From an uncultured Actinomycetes bacterium (GTDB lineage Bacteria > Actinomycetota > Actinomycetes > Nanopelagicales > Nanopelagicaceae), in contig CAIPQX010000027.1 of assembly GCA_903867285.1 (NCBI GenBank), positions 1 through 23,232 of the forward strand: DNA of 23,232 nucleotides. The letters run 5' to 3'. The stretch's first letter is position 1. Every line of letters begins with the position of its first letter. Under the pieces are notes generated by a model. The model ran no database searches. It saw only the letters and a list, made by a program, of their open reading frames with translations, and was not told where the DNA came from. This document shows positions 6,588-13,585 of the stretch, in pieces. The position numbers were made by a program, and so were the translations under genes.

Positions 6588-8450
6588 ATGAATGCTCGCC
6601 TAAAGACGCGCACTCTCGTCGCGGCAGTTGCTGCTGCGTCGGTCGCGTTAATCGGCTTTGTTGCTGTTCCAGCACAAGCCGCTGCACGTAGCACGGTCGT
6701 CATTATTGAGAGTAATACATTTACATCACTCAATACTGGAACGCCTGCTACCAATATCGTCATCAACGGCGACGTCGGATACCTAACCGGCATGGGTCTG
6801 TTCCATTATGACGACAAGCTCAATATCGTTCCAAACCCAGTTCTCGGTTCATACAAAGTTTCAAAGAACAAGCCTGGGGACTTCGAAGTCACGTACACCA
6901 TTGCTCCAGGACGTCTCTGGTCAGATGGCACACCAATCACGGCTGTAGATCTTCTACTTTCACACGTGCTTGCAAGCTCTGACTACGCAAAGTCTGCTGG
7001 ACTTCCAGATCCTACAAACGCAGATAACACCCCAGCGTTTGATTCAGGCCAATATGGCGGAGTTTATGACAACCATGTCACCGGTATCCCAACACTCAGT
7101 GCCAACAAGATGAGCTTGACCGTTAAGTACGACACGGCCATCCCTGACTATGCATTGAACGGTGTCGGAATTAGTATTCCTGTCCACGTTCTTGAATTGC
7201 TCGCTGCAGGCAAGACCTCTCTTGGCACAGATGCCGAGAACCTTGCTGCTACAGCAAAGTTTTATACAGATGTCACCACCAAGAACAAGGGTGCTCTTGT
7301 TGCAATGGGTGCTGCTTACAGCACTGGTTTCAACACAGAGACAGTTAATTCTTCAACCAACCCACTCTTGCTCGTGACCAACGGTGCTTACCAGGTTAAG
7401 TCAGTTGATAGCAGTGCTATCACACTGGTTGTTAACCCTAAGTACAACTCAGGTCCAGCACTTTCAGGTATCACAACAGTCGTTATCAAGCAGGGAATTG
7501 CTGATGGTTCACCTTCAGCACAGGCTCTTGCCAATGGCGATGCAGATGTTTACCAAGGCCAACCAACAGCTGATGCTGTTGCACAGCTCAAGGCAATCAA
7601 GTCTGCAACCGTAACAACAACAAGCTCACTCGCTTTCGAGCACATTGAGCTTCGCGTTGCATCAAGCGGATCTGACACATACTCAGGCCCATTCGCAATG
7701 GCAGGTGGCACGAAGGCCGCTGACTTGCGTAAGGCATTCTTGCTCGCTTACCCACGTGAAGACATCGTCAACAAGTTGGTTAAGCCAATCAATCCAAATG
7801 CTGTAGTTCTAGGATCAGTAATCAACCTTCCTGGTAACCCTCAGTACGAGCACACCGCAGCTCTTAACGGAATGGGTGCATTTAACGCTGGTACACAAGC
7901 TTCACGTACCGCCGCTGCACTTGCTCTCGTGAAGAAGTATTATCCAACTGCCGGTAAGGGCAATACACCAATTGCCATCAACCTTCTCTGGGGTTCACCT
8001 GGAAACACTCGTCGTACTTCAGAGGCAGCTTTGATTATTGCTGCTGAAGCCGCCGTTGGTTTCAAGGTCACAGCACCAGCAACAGCTGGTTGGGGTGGAA
8101 AGCTTGCAGCGACAAATTACGATGCACACTTCTTCATCTTCGATCAGACTGCAAATCCACAGGATGCTCAAGCTTGCGGAATGTTCCAAACAACTGGTGG
8201 ATCTAACTACACAGGAATTAGCGATCCAGCAATCGATAAGGCCTGCGCAGCTCTACAGGCCGGAACACTTCCAGCTTCAACGATTACACGTCTACGTGTT
8301 CAAATCGAGCAGAACGTTGCGAAGGATGCATTCTTCCTGGGTATCTTCCAGAACCCAGAAGTCACTGCATACAACTCAGCGCTCTCTGGTGTGATTCCAG
8401 CTCCGCTATCACCAAGCTTGGTCTGGAACTTCTGGACCTGGCACTTCTAA
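6588..8450 (+). CDS. ABC importer substrate-binding protein, family 5 (peptide/nickel class)
   Basis: Seen: 620 residues. A Sec signal peptide covers residues 1-31: basic MNARLKTRT, hydrophobic core, likely cleavage after AQA (29-31). Family-5 hallmarks are WSDGTPITAVDLLLSHVLAS, TNGAYQVKS, and an ending with VWNFWTWHF. Known: these proteins capture oligopeptides, nickel or other small solutes and deliver them to DppBC-like permeases. Odd: there is no lipobox cysteine (the first Cys is deep in the mature protein), so the usual lipid anchor of Gram-positive binding proteins is missing. AAGGAG lies six bases before ATG 6588, a strong ribosome site. Pro, Thr, Ser and Ala codons often end in A, unlike the neighbours, which fits high expression. 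The other transporter genes follow after 184 bases. Confidence 0.9.
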   Translation: MNARLKTRTLVAAVAAASVALIGFVAVPAQAAARSTVVIIESNTFTSLNTGTPATNIVINGDVGYLTGMGLFHYDDKLNIVPNPVLGSYKVSKNKPGDFEVTYTIAPGRLWSDGTPITAVDLLLSHVLASSDYAKSAGLPDPTNADNTPAFDSGQYGGVYDNHVTGIPTLSANKMSLTVKYDTAIPDYALNGVGISIPVHVLELLAAGKTSLGTDAENLAATAKFYTDVTTKNKGALVAMGAAYSTGFNTETVNSSTNPLLLVTNGAYQVKSVDSSAITLVVNPKYNSGPALSGITTVVIKQGIADGSPSAQALANGDADVYQGQPTADAVAQLKAIKSATVTTTSSLAFEHIELRVASSGSDTYSGPFAMAGGTKAADLRKAFLLAYPREDIVNKLVKPINPNAVVLGSVINLPGNPQYEHTAALNGMGAFNAGTQASRTAAALALVKKYYPTAGKGNTPIAINLLWGSPGNTRRTSEAALIIAAEAAVGFKVTAPATAGWGGKLAATNYDAHFFIFDQTANPQDAQACGMFQTTGGSNYTGISDPAIDKACAALQAGTLPASTITRLRVQIEQNVAKDAFFLGIFQNPEVTAYNSALSGVIPAPLSPSLVWNFWTWHF

Positions 8451-8477
8451 GAACTCGCTACTAGCAACTTCTTAGAA
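8445..8477 (+). repeat. Stem-loop over the stop codon of the binding-protein gene
   Basis: TTCTAAGAA (8445-8453, containing the stop) and TTCTTAGAA (8469-8477) are exact inverted repeats, giving a nine-base-pair stem with a 15-base loop. The loop itself holds GCTA-C-TAGC. It is the first of three hairpins in the gap before the permease genes. Confidence 0.55.
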
Positions 8478-8506
8478 ATAAGAGCGATTCGAGAGAATCC
8501 GCTTAT
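8478..8506 (+). repeat. Imperfect stem-loop, second of three in the binding-protein 3' untranslated region
   Basis: GCGATTC (8484-8490) pairs with GAATCCGC (8495-8502) with one bulged C and a GAGA loop; AT-rich flanks can extend it. It is less stable than its neighbours. Confidence 0.35.
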
Positions 8507-8532
8507 GAGCAGTACATCTCGCGAGGGGTGAA

Positions 8533-8569
8533 AAGAAGTGGTGCTGGATCTAATCCAGCACCACTTCTT
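8533..8569 (+). terminator. 17-base-pair perfect stem-loop between binding protein and permeases
   Basis: AAGAAGTGGTGCTGGAT (8533-8549) and ATCCAGCACCACTTCTT (8553-8569) are exact inverted repeats with a three-base loop. No run of T follows, so it is not a textbook intrinsic terminator. It may stall or partly stop transcription, or shield the 3' end of the binding-protein message, so that the binding protein is made in excess of the permeases, as is common in ABC operons. Confidence 0.7.
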
Positions 8570-8593
8570 GCTGATTTAGGATTGATTACCAAT

Positions 8594-8599
8594 TAGTAT
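8594..8599 (+). promoter_or_regulatory. Possible -10 box TAGTAT upstream of the permease genes
   Basis: TAGTAT matches TANNNT and lies after the 17-base-pair hairpin, about 35 bases before the permease start. No good -35 box is seen. It could give the permease genes a weaker separate promoter. Confidence 0.25.
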
Positions 8600-8634
8600 T
8601 ACCCCCAACATTCAAGAGTAGAACAGAGGAACTC

Positions 8635-10179
8635 ATGCTCGCCTACATCGGTCGGCGTCTCGGAGCTTTGATCGTCATCCTTTTTGGATCAAGCTTCCTG
8701 CTTTATAACCTCGACGCTTACTCTTCGGACCCCACTGAAGGTTTGAGGACGAGTACCGATCCTCGTGCCCACCAACAGCTTCTCTCATTGATACGCACAC
8801 TTCACCTCGATGTTCCTCCACCTGCTAGATACTTTATGTGGCTCAAGGGAGTTCTTGGGGTCTTTACCGGCCACTTCACCCTTGGTTTGACTCGCGATCA
8901 AAACCAGGTCAGCACTTATATAACTCATGCAATTCCTGTGACGATTCGTCTCGTCACTCTTGCGACAGTCGTGGCGATTCTCTTTGGAATTGGCCTTGGA
9001 ATTATCTCTGCCCTGCGCCAATACAGCCGCTTTGATTATGCGATGACATTCTTTGCATTCCTGATGTATTCACTTCCAATTTTCTGGGTAGCCGTCTTGC
9101 TGAAGGCCTACCTAGCAATTAGTTTCAATAACTTCCTAGTCAATGGCACCATCGCTCCGCTTTGGATTGTCTCAGCCGCGATCGTTTCCGGTGTTTTTTG
9201 GTCGGCGCTCATCAGTGGCACCCGACAAAAAGTGATGATGATCTTTGCAATTGCAGGCTCGGCTACGACAGTCTTTTTGACGCTCCTTAGCCTCACCAAG
9301 TGGTTTACTCACCCAGGCCTGGGCCCGATCATGATGGTAGCCCTCGGGTTAGGCTTTGCTTTTGGAATTACCTACCTTTCTACCGGTTTAGAGAACAAAG
9401 CCGCGCTCCGCTCTTCCGTGACGGTGGTCTTAATTGGTCTCGTTCTTTACTTCCCGGTTGAGTATCTCCTCACTAAATTTTCGAACTTACTGGCAATCTT
9501 TGTAATGCTGTTAGTGACCGTGGCAATCGCCACCGCTGTTGGCTCTGGATTCGCCAAAATTGACCGTAGACCAGTAATCCGCACGAGCATCTTCGCATCC
9601 CTCTTTGTGGGGTTCCTCTTCATTATCGATAAACTCATGAAGACCTGGGTTCCGTACGTCAATTCTGATGCGATCCACCAGCGTCCGATCCCTACAATCG
9701 GTCAGGCAAATGACCTACTTCCTGAGGGTAATTTCTGGTTTTCATTTCTCGACATAGTTCTTCACCTGGCGCTTCCAACCATTGCATTGATTCTCATATC
9801 AATGGCGGGGTATATCCGCTATTCGCGCGGAACCATGTTGGAAGTCTTGAATCAAGATTACATCAGAACCGCTCGTGCGAAGGGGTTGTCAGAACGCACG
9901 GTAGTAATGCGCCACGCATTCCGCAATACCTTGATCCCAATCACAACTATCGTCGTGGTTGATATTGCTGGAATTATTGGCGGCGCCATCATCACCGAGC
10001 GCGTCTTTGGTTGGCGCGGCATGGGTACTCTCTTCAATACTGCTATCAATTCTTATGATCTCAACCTGTTAATGGGAGTATCACTGATTACATCAACAAT
10101 GATTATCCTGGCTAATTTGGCAGCCGACCTGGCATATTCCGCCTTAGATCCGCGTATCAGAGTGGTAGGTAAGAAATAA
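8635..10179 (+). CDS. ABC importer permease 1 (DppB/OppB-like) with a large hydrophobic insertion
   Basis: Seen: 514 residues against about 310-340 for the family. The N-terminus (YIGRRLGALIVILFGSSFLLY) and the C-terminal core are standard, with the coupling loop DYIRTARAKGLSERTVVMRHAFRNTLIP at about 408-435 (EAA motif). Between roughly 165 and 345 lies extra sequence with about six hydrophobic segments (near 173-193, 201-223, 231-250, 261-280, 284-303 and 316-333). An even number keeps the coupling loop in the cytoplasm. AGAGGA precedes the ATG by about seven bases. The stop overlaps the next ATG by one base (TAATG). Known role: one half of the membrane channel. The role of the insertion is unknown. 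Confidence 0.9.
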   Translation: MLAYIGRRLGALIVILFGSSFLLYNLDAYSSDPTEGLRTSTDPRAHQQLLSLIRTLHLDVPPPARYFMWLKGVLGVFTGHFTLGLTRDQNQVSTYITHAIPVTIRLVTLATVVAILFGIGLGIISALRQYSRFDYAMTFFAFLMYSLPIFWVAVLLKAYLAISFNNFLVNGTIAPLWIVSAAIVSGVFWSALISGTRQKVMMIFAIAGSATTVFLTLLSLTKWFTHPGLGPIMMVALGLGFAFGITYLSTGLENKAALRSSVTVVLIGLVLYFPVEYLLTKFSNLLAIFVMLLVTVAIATAVGSGFAKIDRRPVIRTSIFASLFVGFLFIIDKLMKTWVPYVNSDAIHQRPIPTIGQANDLLPEGNFWFSFLDIVLHLALPTIALILISMAGYIRYSRGTMLEVLNQDYIRTARAKGLSERTVVMRHAFRNTLIPITTIVVVDIAGIIGGAIITERVFGWRGMGTLFNTAINSYDLNLLMGVSLITSTMIILANLAADLAYSALDPRIRVVGKK

Positions 10180-11234
10180 TGAGCATCTTCTCGCGAAAAG
10201 CCAAGGTAAGCCAGGAGCAGGCCGATACGGATATCTTTAACAAAGAGACCGAAGGTTTAAGCCAAGGCCAGATTGTTCGTAAACGCTTCTTTCGACACCG
10301 CGGCGCCATGGTCTCACTCCTGGTCCTCTTTTCGCTGGTGATATTTGTATTCAGTACCCTCGGATTTAAGATTTTTGGCATCGGTTTTAGGGGTTGGTGG
10401 AAGTACCAGATCACAGATATTCCTTCACTTCGAACGGATGGGTGCTCAGTTGAGCTTCCCGGTTGCCCAACTCTGGATCTATTGCCCGGAAAGAATTTTG
10501 GATTAGGCGACCACCCCTTCGGTCAAGATGATCTTGGTCGCGACTACTTCGCCCTCGTTATGCGCGGAGCTGAACGCTCTATCGAAGTTACGGTCGTCAT
10601 CGGACTTGTCGCTGGGTTTATGGGCACCGTAATCGGCGCAATTGCCGGGTTCTACCGCGGTTGGGTCGATGCGATCTTGATGCGTCTCAACGATTTCATT
10701 ATCACCATCCCAACAATCATTATTGCAGCGGTTATTGGTTTCCACTTTGGAAACAAGGGAGTGCTCTTCCTAGCAATCTTTATTGGTCTCTTCATCTGGG
10801 GCGGTCTCTCTCGTCTAGTACGTGGCGAGTTCCTAACCCTGCGAGAGCGTGAGTTTGTGGATGCTGCTCGAGTTGCGGGCGCAAGTAATCGGCGAATTAT
10901 CTTTAAGCACATCTTGCCGAATGCAATCGGTGTCATCATCGTTTCGATAACGCTGTTGATGTCTTCAGCGATCTTGCTTGAGGCAGCTTTGAGTTACTTG
11001 GGCTTCGGAGTAGTTGCCCCCGATGTATCTCTCGGCTTGTTGATCAGTCAGTATCAAGATTCGTTCATGACACGTCCGTGGCTCTTCTGGTACCCAGGAT
11101 TGCTCATCATCTTGATTGCGCTATGCATCAACTTTATTGGTGATGGCATGCGCGATGCCTTTGATCCGCGCCAACGTCGTCGAATCTCCCGCAAAGATCG
11201 TGCCGCTGAGCGCCACCAGGTGGTTAAGAAGTGA
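10179..11234 (+). CDS. ABC importer permease 2 (DppC/OppC-like)
   Basis: Seen: 351 residues. An N-terminal cytoplasmic stretch (QIVRKRFFRHRGAMVSLLVL) leads to the first span. Next is an external segment ending in the family signature DHPFGQDDLGRDYFA (111-125), then five more spans. The coupling loop EREFVDAARVAGASNRRIIFKHILPNAIG is the EAA motif. The C-terminus INFIGDGMRDAFDPRQRRR is also family-typical. Known role: second half of the channel that pairs with permease 1. Its start overlaps the permease 1 stop by one base, so the two are translationally coupled. Downstream the operon is broken by a minus-strand gene whose stop lies five bases away. C89 and C96 in the external loop (GCSVELPGC) might form a disulfide. 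Confidence 0.93.
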   Translation: MSIFSRKAKVSQEQADTDIFNKETEGLSQGQIVRKRFFRHRGAMVSLLVLFSLVIFVFSTLGFKIFGIGFRGWWKYQITDIPSLRTDGCSVELPGCPTLDLLPGKNFGLGDHPFGQDDLGRDYFALVMRGAERSIEVTVVIGLVAGFMGTVIGAIAGFYRGWVDAILMRLNDFIITIPTIIIAAVIGFHFGNKGVLFLAIFIGLFIWGGLSRLVRGEFLTLREREFVDAARVAGASNRRIIFKHILPNAIGVIIVSITLLMSSAILLEAALSYLGFGVVAPDVSLGLLISQYQDSFMTRPWLFWYPGLLIILIALCINFIGDGMRDAFDPRQRRRISRKDRAAERHQVVKK

Positions 11235-11239
11235 TGGCG

Positions 11240-11833
11240 TTAATGGCCGAAGAAATTGGTACCGATTGCTCCAATCAAAGCGATTGCTCCAATGATCACT
11301 GGTTTGACTTGTCTAACTCCTTGCGTCTGCAGCGAGATAGCTCCTGGAGTATTTTGAAATTTTTTAATGCGGATTCGAGCTCTATAAGTGGCGGCGCCGC
11401 TATCGGAGTTAGGGGAGTCAGCGGGCCTAATGCTTCCGTCGAGGTCAATGTCCAGTCCGGTAATTTCATTGACATGAACCGTTTTGAAGCGAGGTCTGCC
11501 CGGGGCGGTAGCCGCCCAGGCGCTGACCGTAAAATCTTTGGTTTCGATAACCATGGCCCACTTGGCATCCAGTTGAATGACATCCGCCCAGCCGATCGTG
11601 AAATCTTCGATGGGATTGCAAATGATCACTCCCTCGTCGCTGAAGATAACTTTGGGGCGAACCAGAAAGAGATAGATGCAGGCCAGGATAAATATTCCAG
11701 TGAAAATGCTGGTGACTTCGCTTGCAGTACCACCTTGGTAGAAATTGGACCAAACGAAGAGTCCGTTCATCACGACGCCGATCCCGGCGATGATCAAGGG
11801 GGATTTAGGGCGATAGGTTTCGATGTTCGTCAT
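11240..11833 (-). CDS. Membrane protein with actinobacterial PH-like domain (Cfp6 type, bPH_6)
   Basis: Seen: 197 residues. Two spans at about 13-31 and 41-59 are followed by RPKVIFSDEGVIICNPIEDFTIGWADVIQLDAKWAMVIET. This is the beta-rich pattern of the bacterial PH domain found in the mycobacterial antigen Cfp6 (basic RPxV, DEGV, NP, WADV). A third hydrophobic segment lies at about 178-195. Known: the molecular role of this domain is poorly defined, and members are usually small actinobacterial membrane proteins. Odd: it sits on the opposite strand inside the ABC transporter operon, five bases from the permease 2 stop and 60 bases from the ATPase start. AGGA directly abuts the ATG, and AATACT six bases before it resembles a weak leaderless -10 box. 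Confidence 0.7.
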   Translation of the reverse strand: MTNIETYRPKSPLIIAGIGVVMNGLFVWSNFYQGGTASEVTSIFTGIFILACIYLFLVRPKVIFSDEGVIICNPIEDFTIGWADVIQLDAKWAMVIETKDFTVSAWAATAPGRPRFKTVHVNEITGLDIDLDGSIRPADSPNSDSGAATYRARIRIKKFQNTPGAISLQTQGVRQVKPVIIGAIALIGAIGTNFFGH

Positions 11834-11893
11834 TCCTCAAGTATTTCACATCAGTCCTCGATGGCTTGCGACTCAATTAAGGCGGTTTATTAA

Positions 11894-13537
11894 ATGTCCA
11901 CTCCTGTTCTTAAGGTTTCAGATCTCACGGTTGAGTTCTGGGTTGATGGCACTTGGTACCCAGCCGCAGTTAACGTTGACTTTGAACTCAGCGCTGGGCA
12001 GACCCTAGCCATTGTTGGTGAGTCGGGCTCCGGAAAATCTACGGTCGCTCTGGCAATCATGAGCCTGCTCGCATCAAACGCTCGGGTGACCGGCAGTGTA
12101 AAAGTAAAGGATCAAGAGGTTTTAGGCGCTGCAACAACGATGCTACAAAAGTATCGGGGCAAGGAAGTGGCTTATATCTTCCAAGAGCCTATGACTGCGC
12201 TTAATCCGGTGTACACCATTGGTTTCCAGATCATTGAAACGCTACGTAATCACTTTGATATGAGCCCTCACGAGGCTCGAATTCGGGCTATTGAACTCAT
12301 CACAATGGTTGAAATTCCTTATCCAGAGCGCTCGGTAGATAAATATCCTCATCAACTTTCTGGAGGACAACGTCAGCGCGCCATGATCGCTCAAGCCCTT
12401 GCTTGTGATCCCGCTCTGCTTATTGCTGATGAACCAACAACAGCGCTGGATGTCACCGTACAAGCCGAAATTTTGGATTTGATGCGTGGTCTGCGCACCC
12501 GCCTTAACTCTGGAATTCTGCTCATCACCCACGATATGGGCGTTGTTGCAGATATGGCCGATAACATCATGGTGATGCAGAACGGAAATACCGTCGAACA
12601 AGGCACTTCAGACCAGATCTTTAATCGCCCTACGCATCCGTACACGCAGCAACTTCTCGCCTCCGTTCCAAAGCTGGGAAGCACGAAGATGCGTTTGCTG
12701 GAGCCAACTCAGGCCGCCAAGCAGCCAGTTCTTAAACTCAGCAATGTCACCATCGAGTATCCAAAGCACGGTCGAATTCCTGCCTTCGTCGCGGTTGAAG
12801 ATTTCACTTTGGAAATCTACCCAGGCGAGATCGTGGGACTCGTTGGAGAATCTGGATCAGGTAAGACGACAGTGGGTCGCGCCTCGATTGGGTTGCTACC
12901 AATTAAATCAGGTCGCCTTGAAGTAGTTGGTCAAGATATAAGTGGAGCATCGCAGAAAGATCTGCGCACAATTCGGCAAAGCACTGGAATCGTCTTCCAA
13001 GATCCCGCCAGCTCACTCAATCCGCGATTACCAATTGGCGAAAGTATCGGAGAGCCACTTTTCCTGGCCAAGATTGCCAAAGATAAAGAGTTGGATAAGC
13101 GAGTTGAAGATTTGCTGGCTAGCGTTGAATTGCCACGGAGTTATCGCAACCGCTATCCGCACGAACTATCTGGTGGACAGCGTCAACGCGTGGGAATTGC
13201 GCGCGCCTTGGCTCTTACTCCGCAGATCTTGATCGCGGATGAACCAACATCGGCACTCGATGTATCGGTGCAGGCTCGCTTCCTTGAGCTACTTCAGGAG
13301 TTGCAAGAGCAACTGAAATTCGCCTGCCTCTTCATCAGCCATGATCTGGGAGTTGTCGACATTTTGGCGCACCGGATTGCTGTGATGCAGAATGGCAAGT
13401 TGGTTGAAGTCGGCGCCAGAGATGAGATTCTGAAGCACCCTAAGGATCCTTATACCCAGCGCTTGATTGGTGCCGTGCCGGTTCCAGATCCTGCGGAGCA
13501 GAAGTTACGTCGCGAGGCGCGTTTAGCCGCCAAGTAA
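11894..13537 (+). CDS. ABC importer ATPase, fused DppD-DppF-like double domain
   Basis: Seen: 547 residues with two complete nucleotide-binding domains. Domain 1 has Walker A GESGSGKST (42-50), Q-loop FQEPM, signature LSGGQ (155-159), Walker B LLIADE (175-180) and switch His in ITHDMG. Domain 2 has GESGSGKTT (318-326), FQDPASSLNPR, LSGGQ (425-429), ILIADE (445-450) and ISHDLG. Both carry the HPYTQ/DPYTQ tail motif of peptide-transporter ATPases. Known: such fusions supply both motor domains for the DppBC channel. It is separated from the permeases by the antisense PH-domain gene, so it needs read-through or its own promoter. Only a weak AAGG is seen before the ATG. It converges on the M13 peptidase gene with a 14-base gap. 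Confidence 0.95.
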   Translation: MSTPVLKVSDLTVEFWVDGTWYPAAVNVDFELSAGQTLAIVGESGSGKSTVALAIMSLLASNARVTGSVKVKDQEVLGAATTMLQKYRGKEVAYIFQEPMTALNPVYTIGFQIIETLRNHFDMSPHEARIRAIELITMVEIPYPERSVDKYPHQLSGGQRQRAMIAQALACDPALLIADEPTTALDVTVQAEILDLMRGLRTRLNSGILLITHDMGVVADMADNIMVMQNGNTVEQGTSDQIFNRPTHPYTQQLLASVPKLGSTKMRLLEPTQAAKQPVLKLSNVTIEYPKHGRIPAFVAVEDFTLEIYPGEIVGLVGESGSGKTTVGRASIGLLPIKSGRLEVVGQDISGASQKDLRTIRQSTGIVFQDPASSLNPRLPIGESIGEPLFLAKIAKDKELDKRVEDLLASVELPRSYRNRYPHELSGGQRQRVGIARALALTPQILIADEPTSALDVSVQARFLELLQELQEQLKFACLFISHDLGVVDILAHRIAVMQNGKLVEVGARDEILKHPKDPYTQRLIGAVPVPDPAEQKLRREARLAAK

Positions 13538-13550
13538 GGCTTGTTGCAGA

Positions 13551-13585
13551 GTTACCAGATTCGGACTCTCTCTGATTCTGGTAAC
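13551..13585. terminator. Stem-loop in the convergent ATPase / peptidase junction
   Basis: GTTACCAGA (13551-13559) and TCTGGTAAC (13577-13585) are exact inverted repeats around a 17-base loop that can pair partly. It overlaps the last codons of the peptidase gene. There is no T run, so it is only a candidate for a shared bidirectional stop signal. Confidence 0.4.

Noticed and set aside
8478..8506. tRNA T-arm-like sequence GATTCGAGAGAATC
   Set aside because: No acceptor stem, anticodon arm or D-arm can be placed around it; it is better read as one of the three stem-loops.
11231..11893. Plus-strand 220-codon open frame bridging permease 2 and the ATPase
   Set aside because: It is antisense to the PH-domain gene, whose protein has sensible spans and a known domain. 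The plus frame gives a low-complexity, Asn/Asp/Ser-rich product with no recognisable motif.
13551..13585. Classical Rho-independent terminator at the ATPase/peptidase junction
   Set aside because: The stem is real but has no T run on either side and a long loop, so it is kept only as a low-confidence stop signal.
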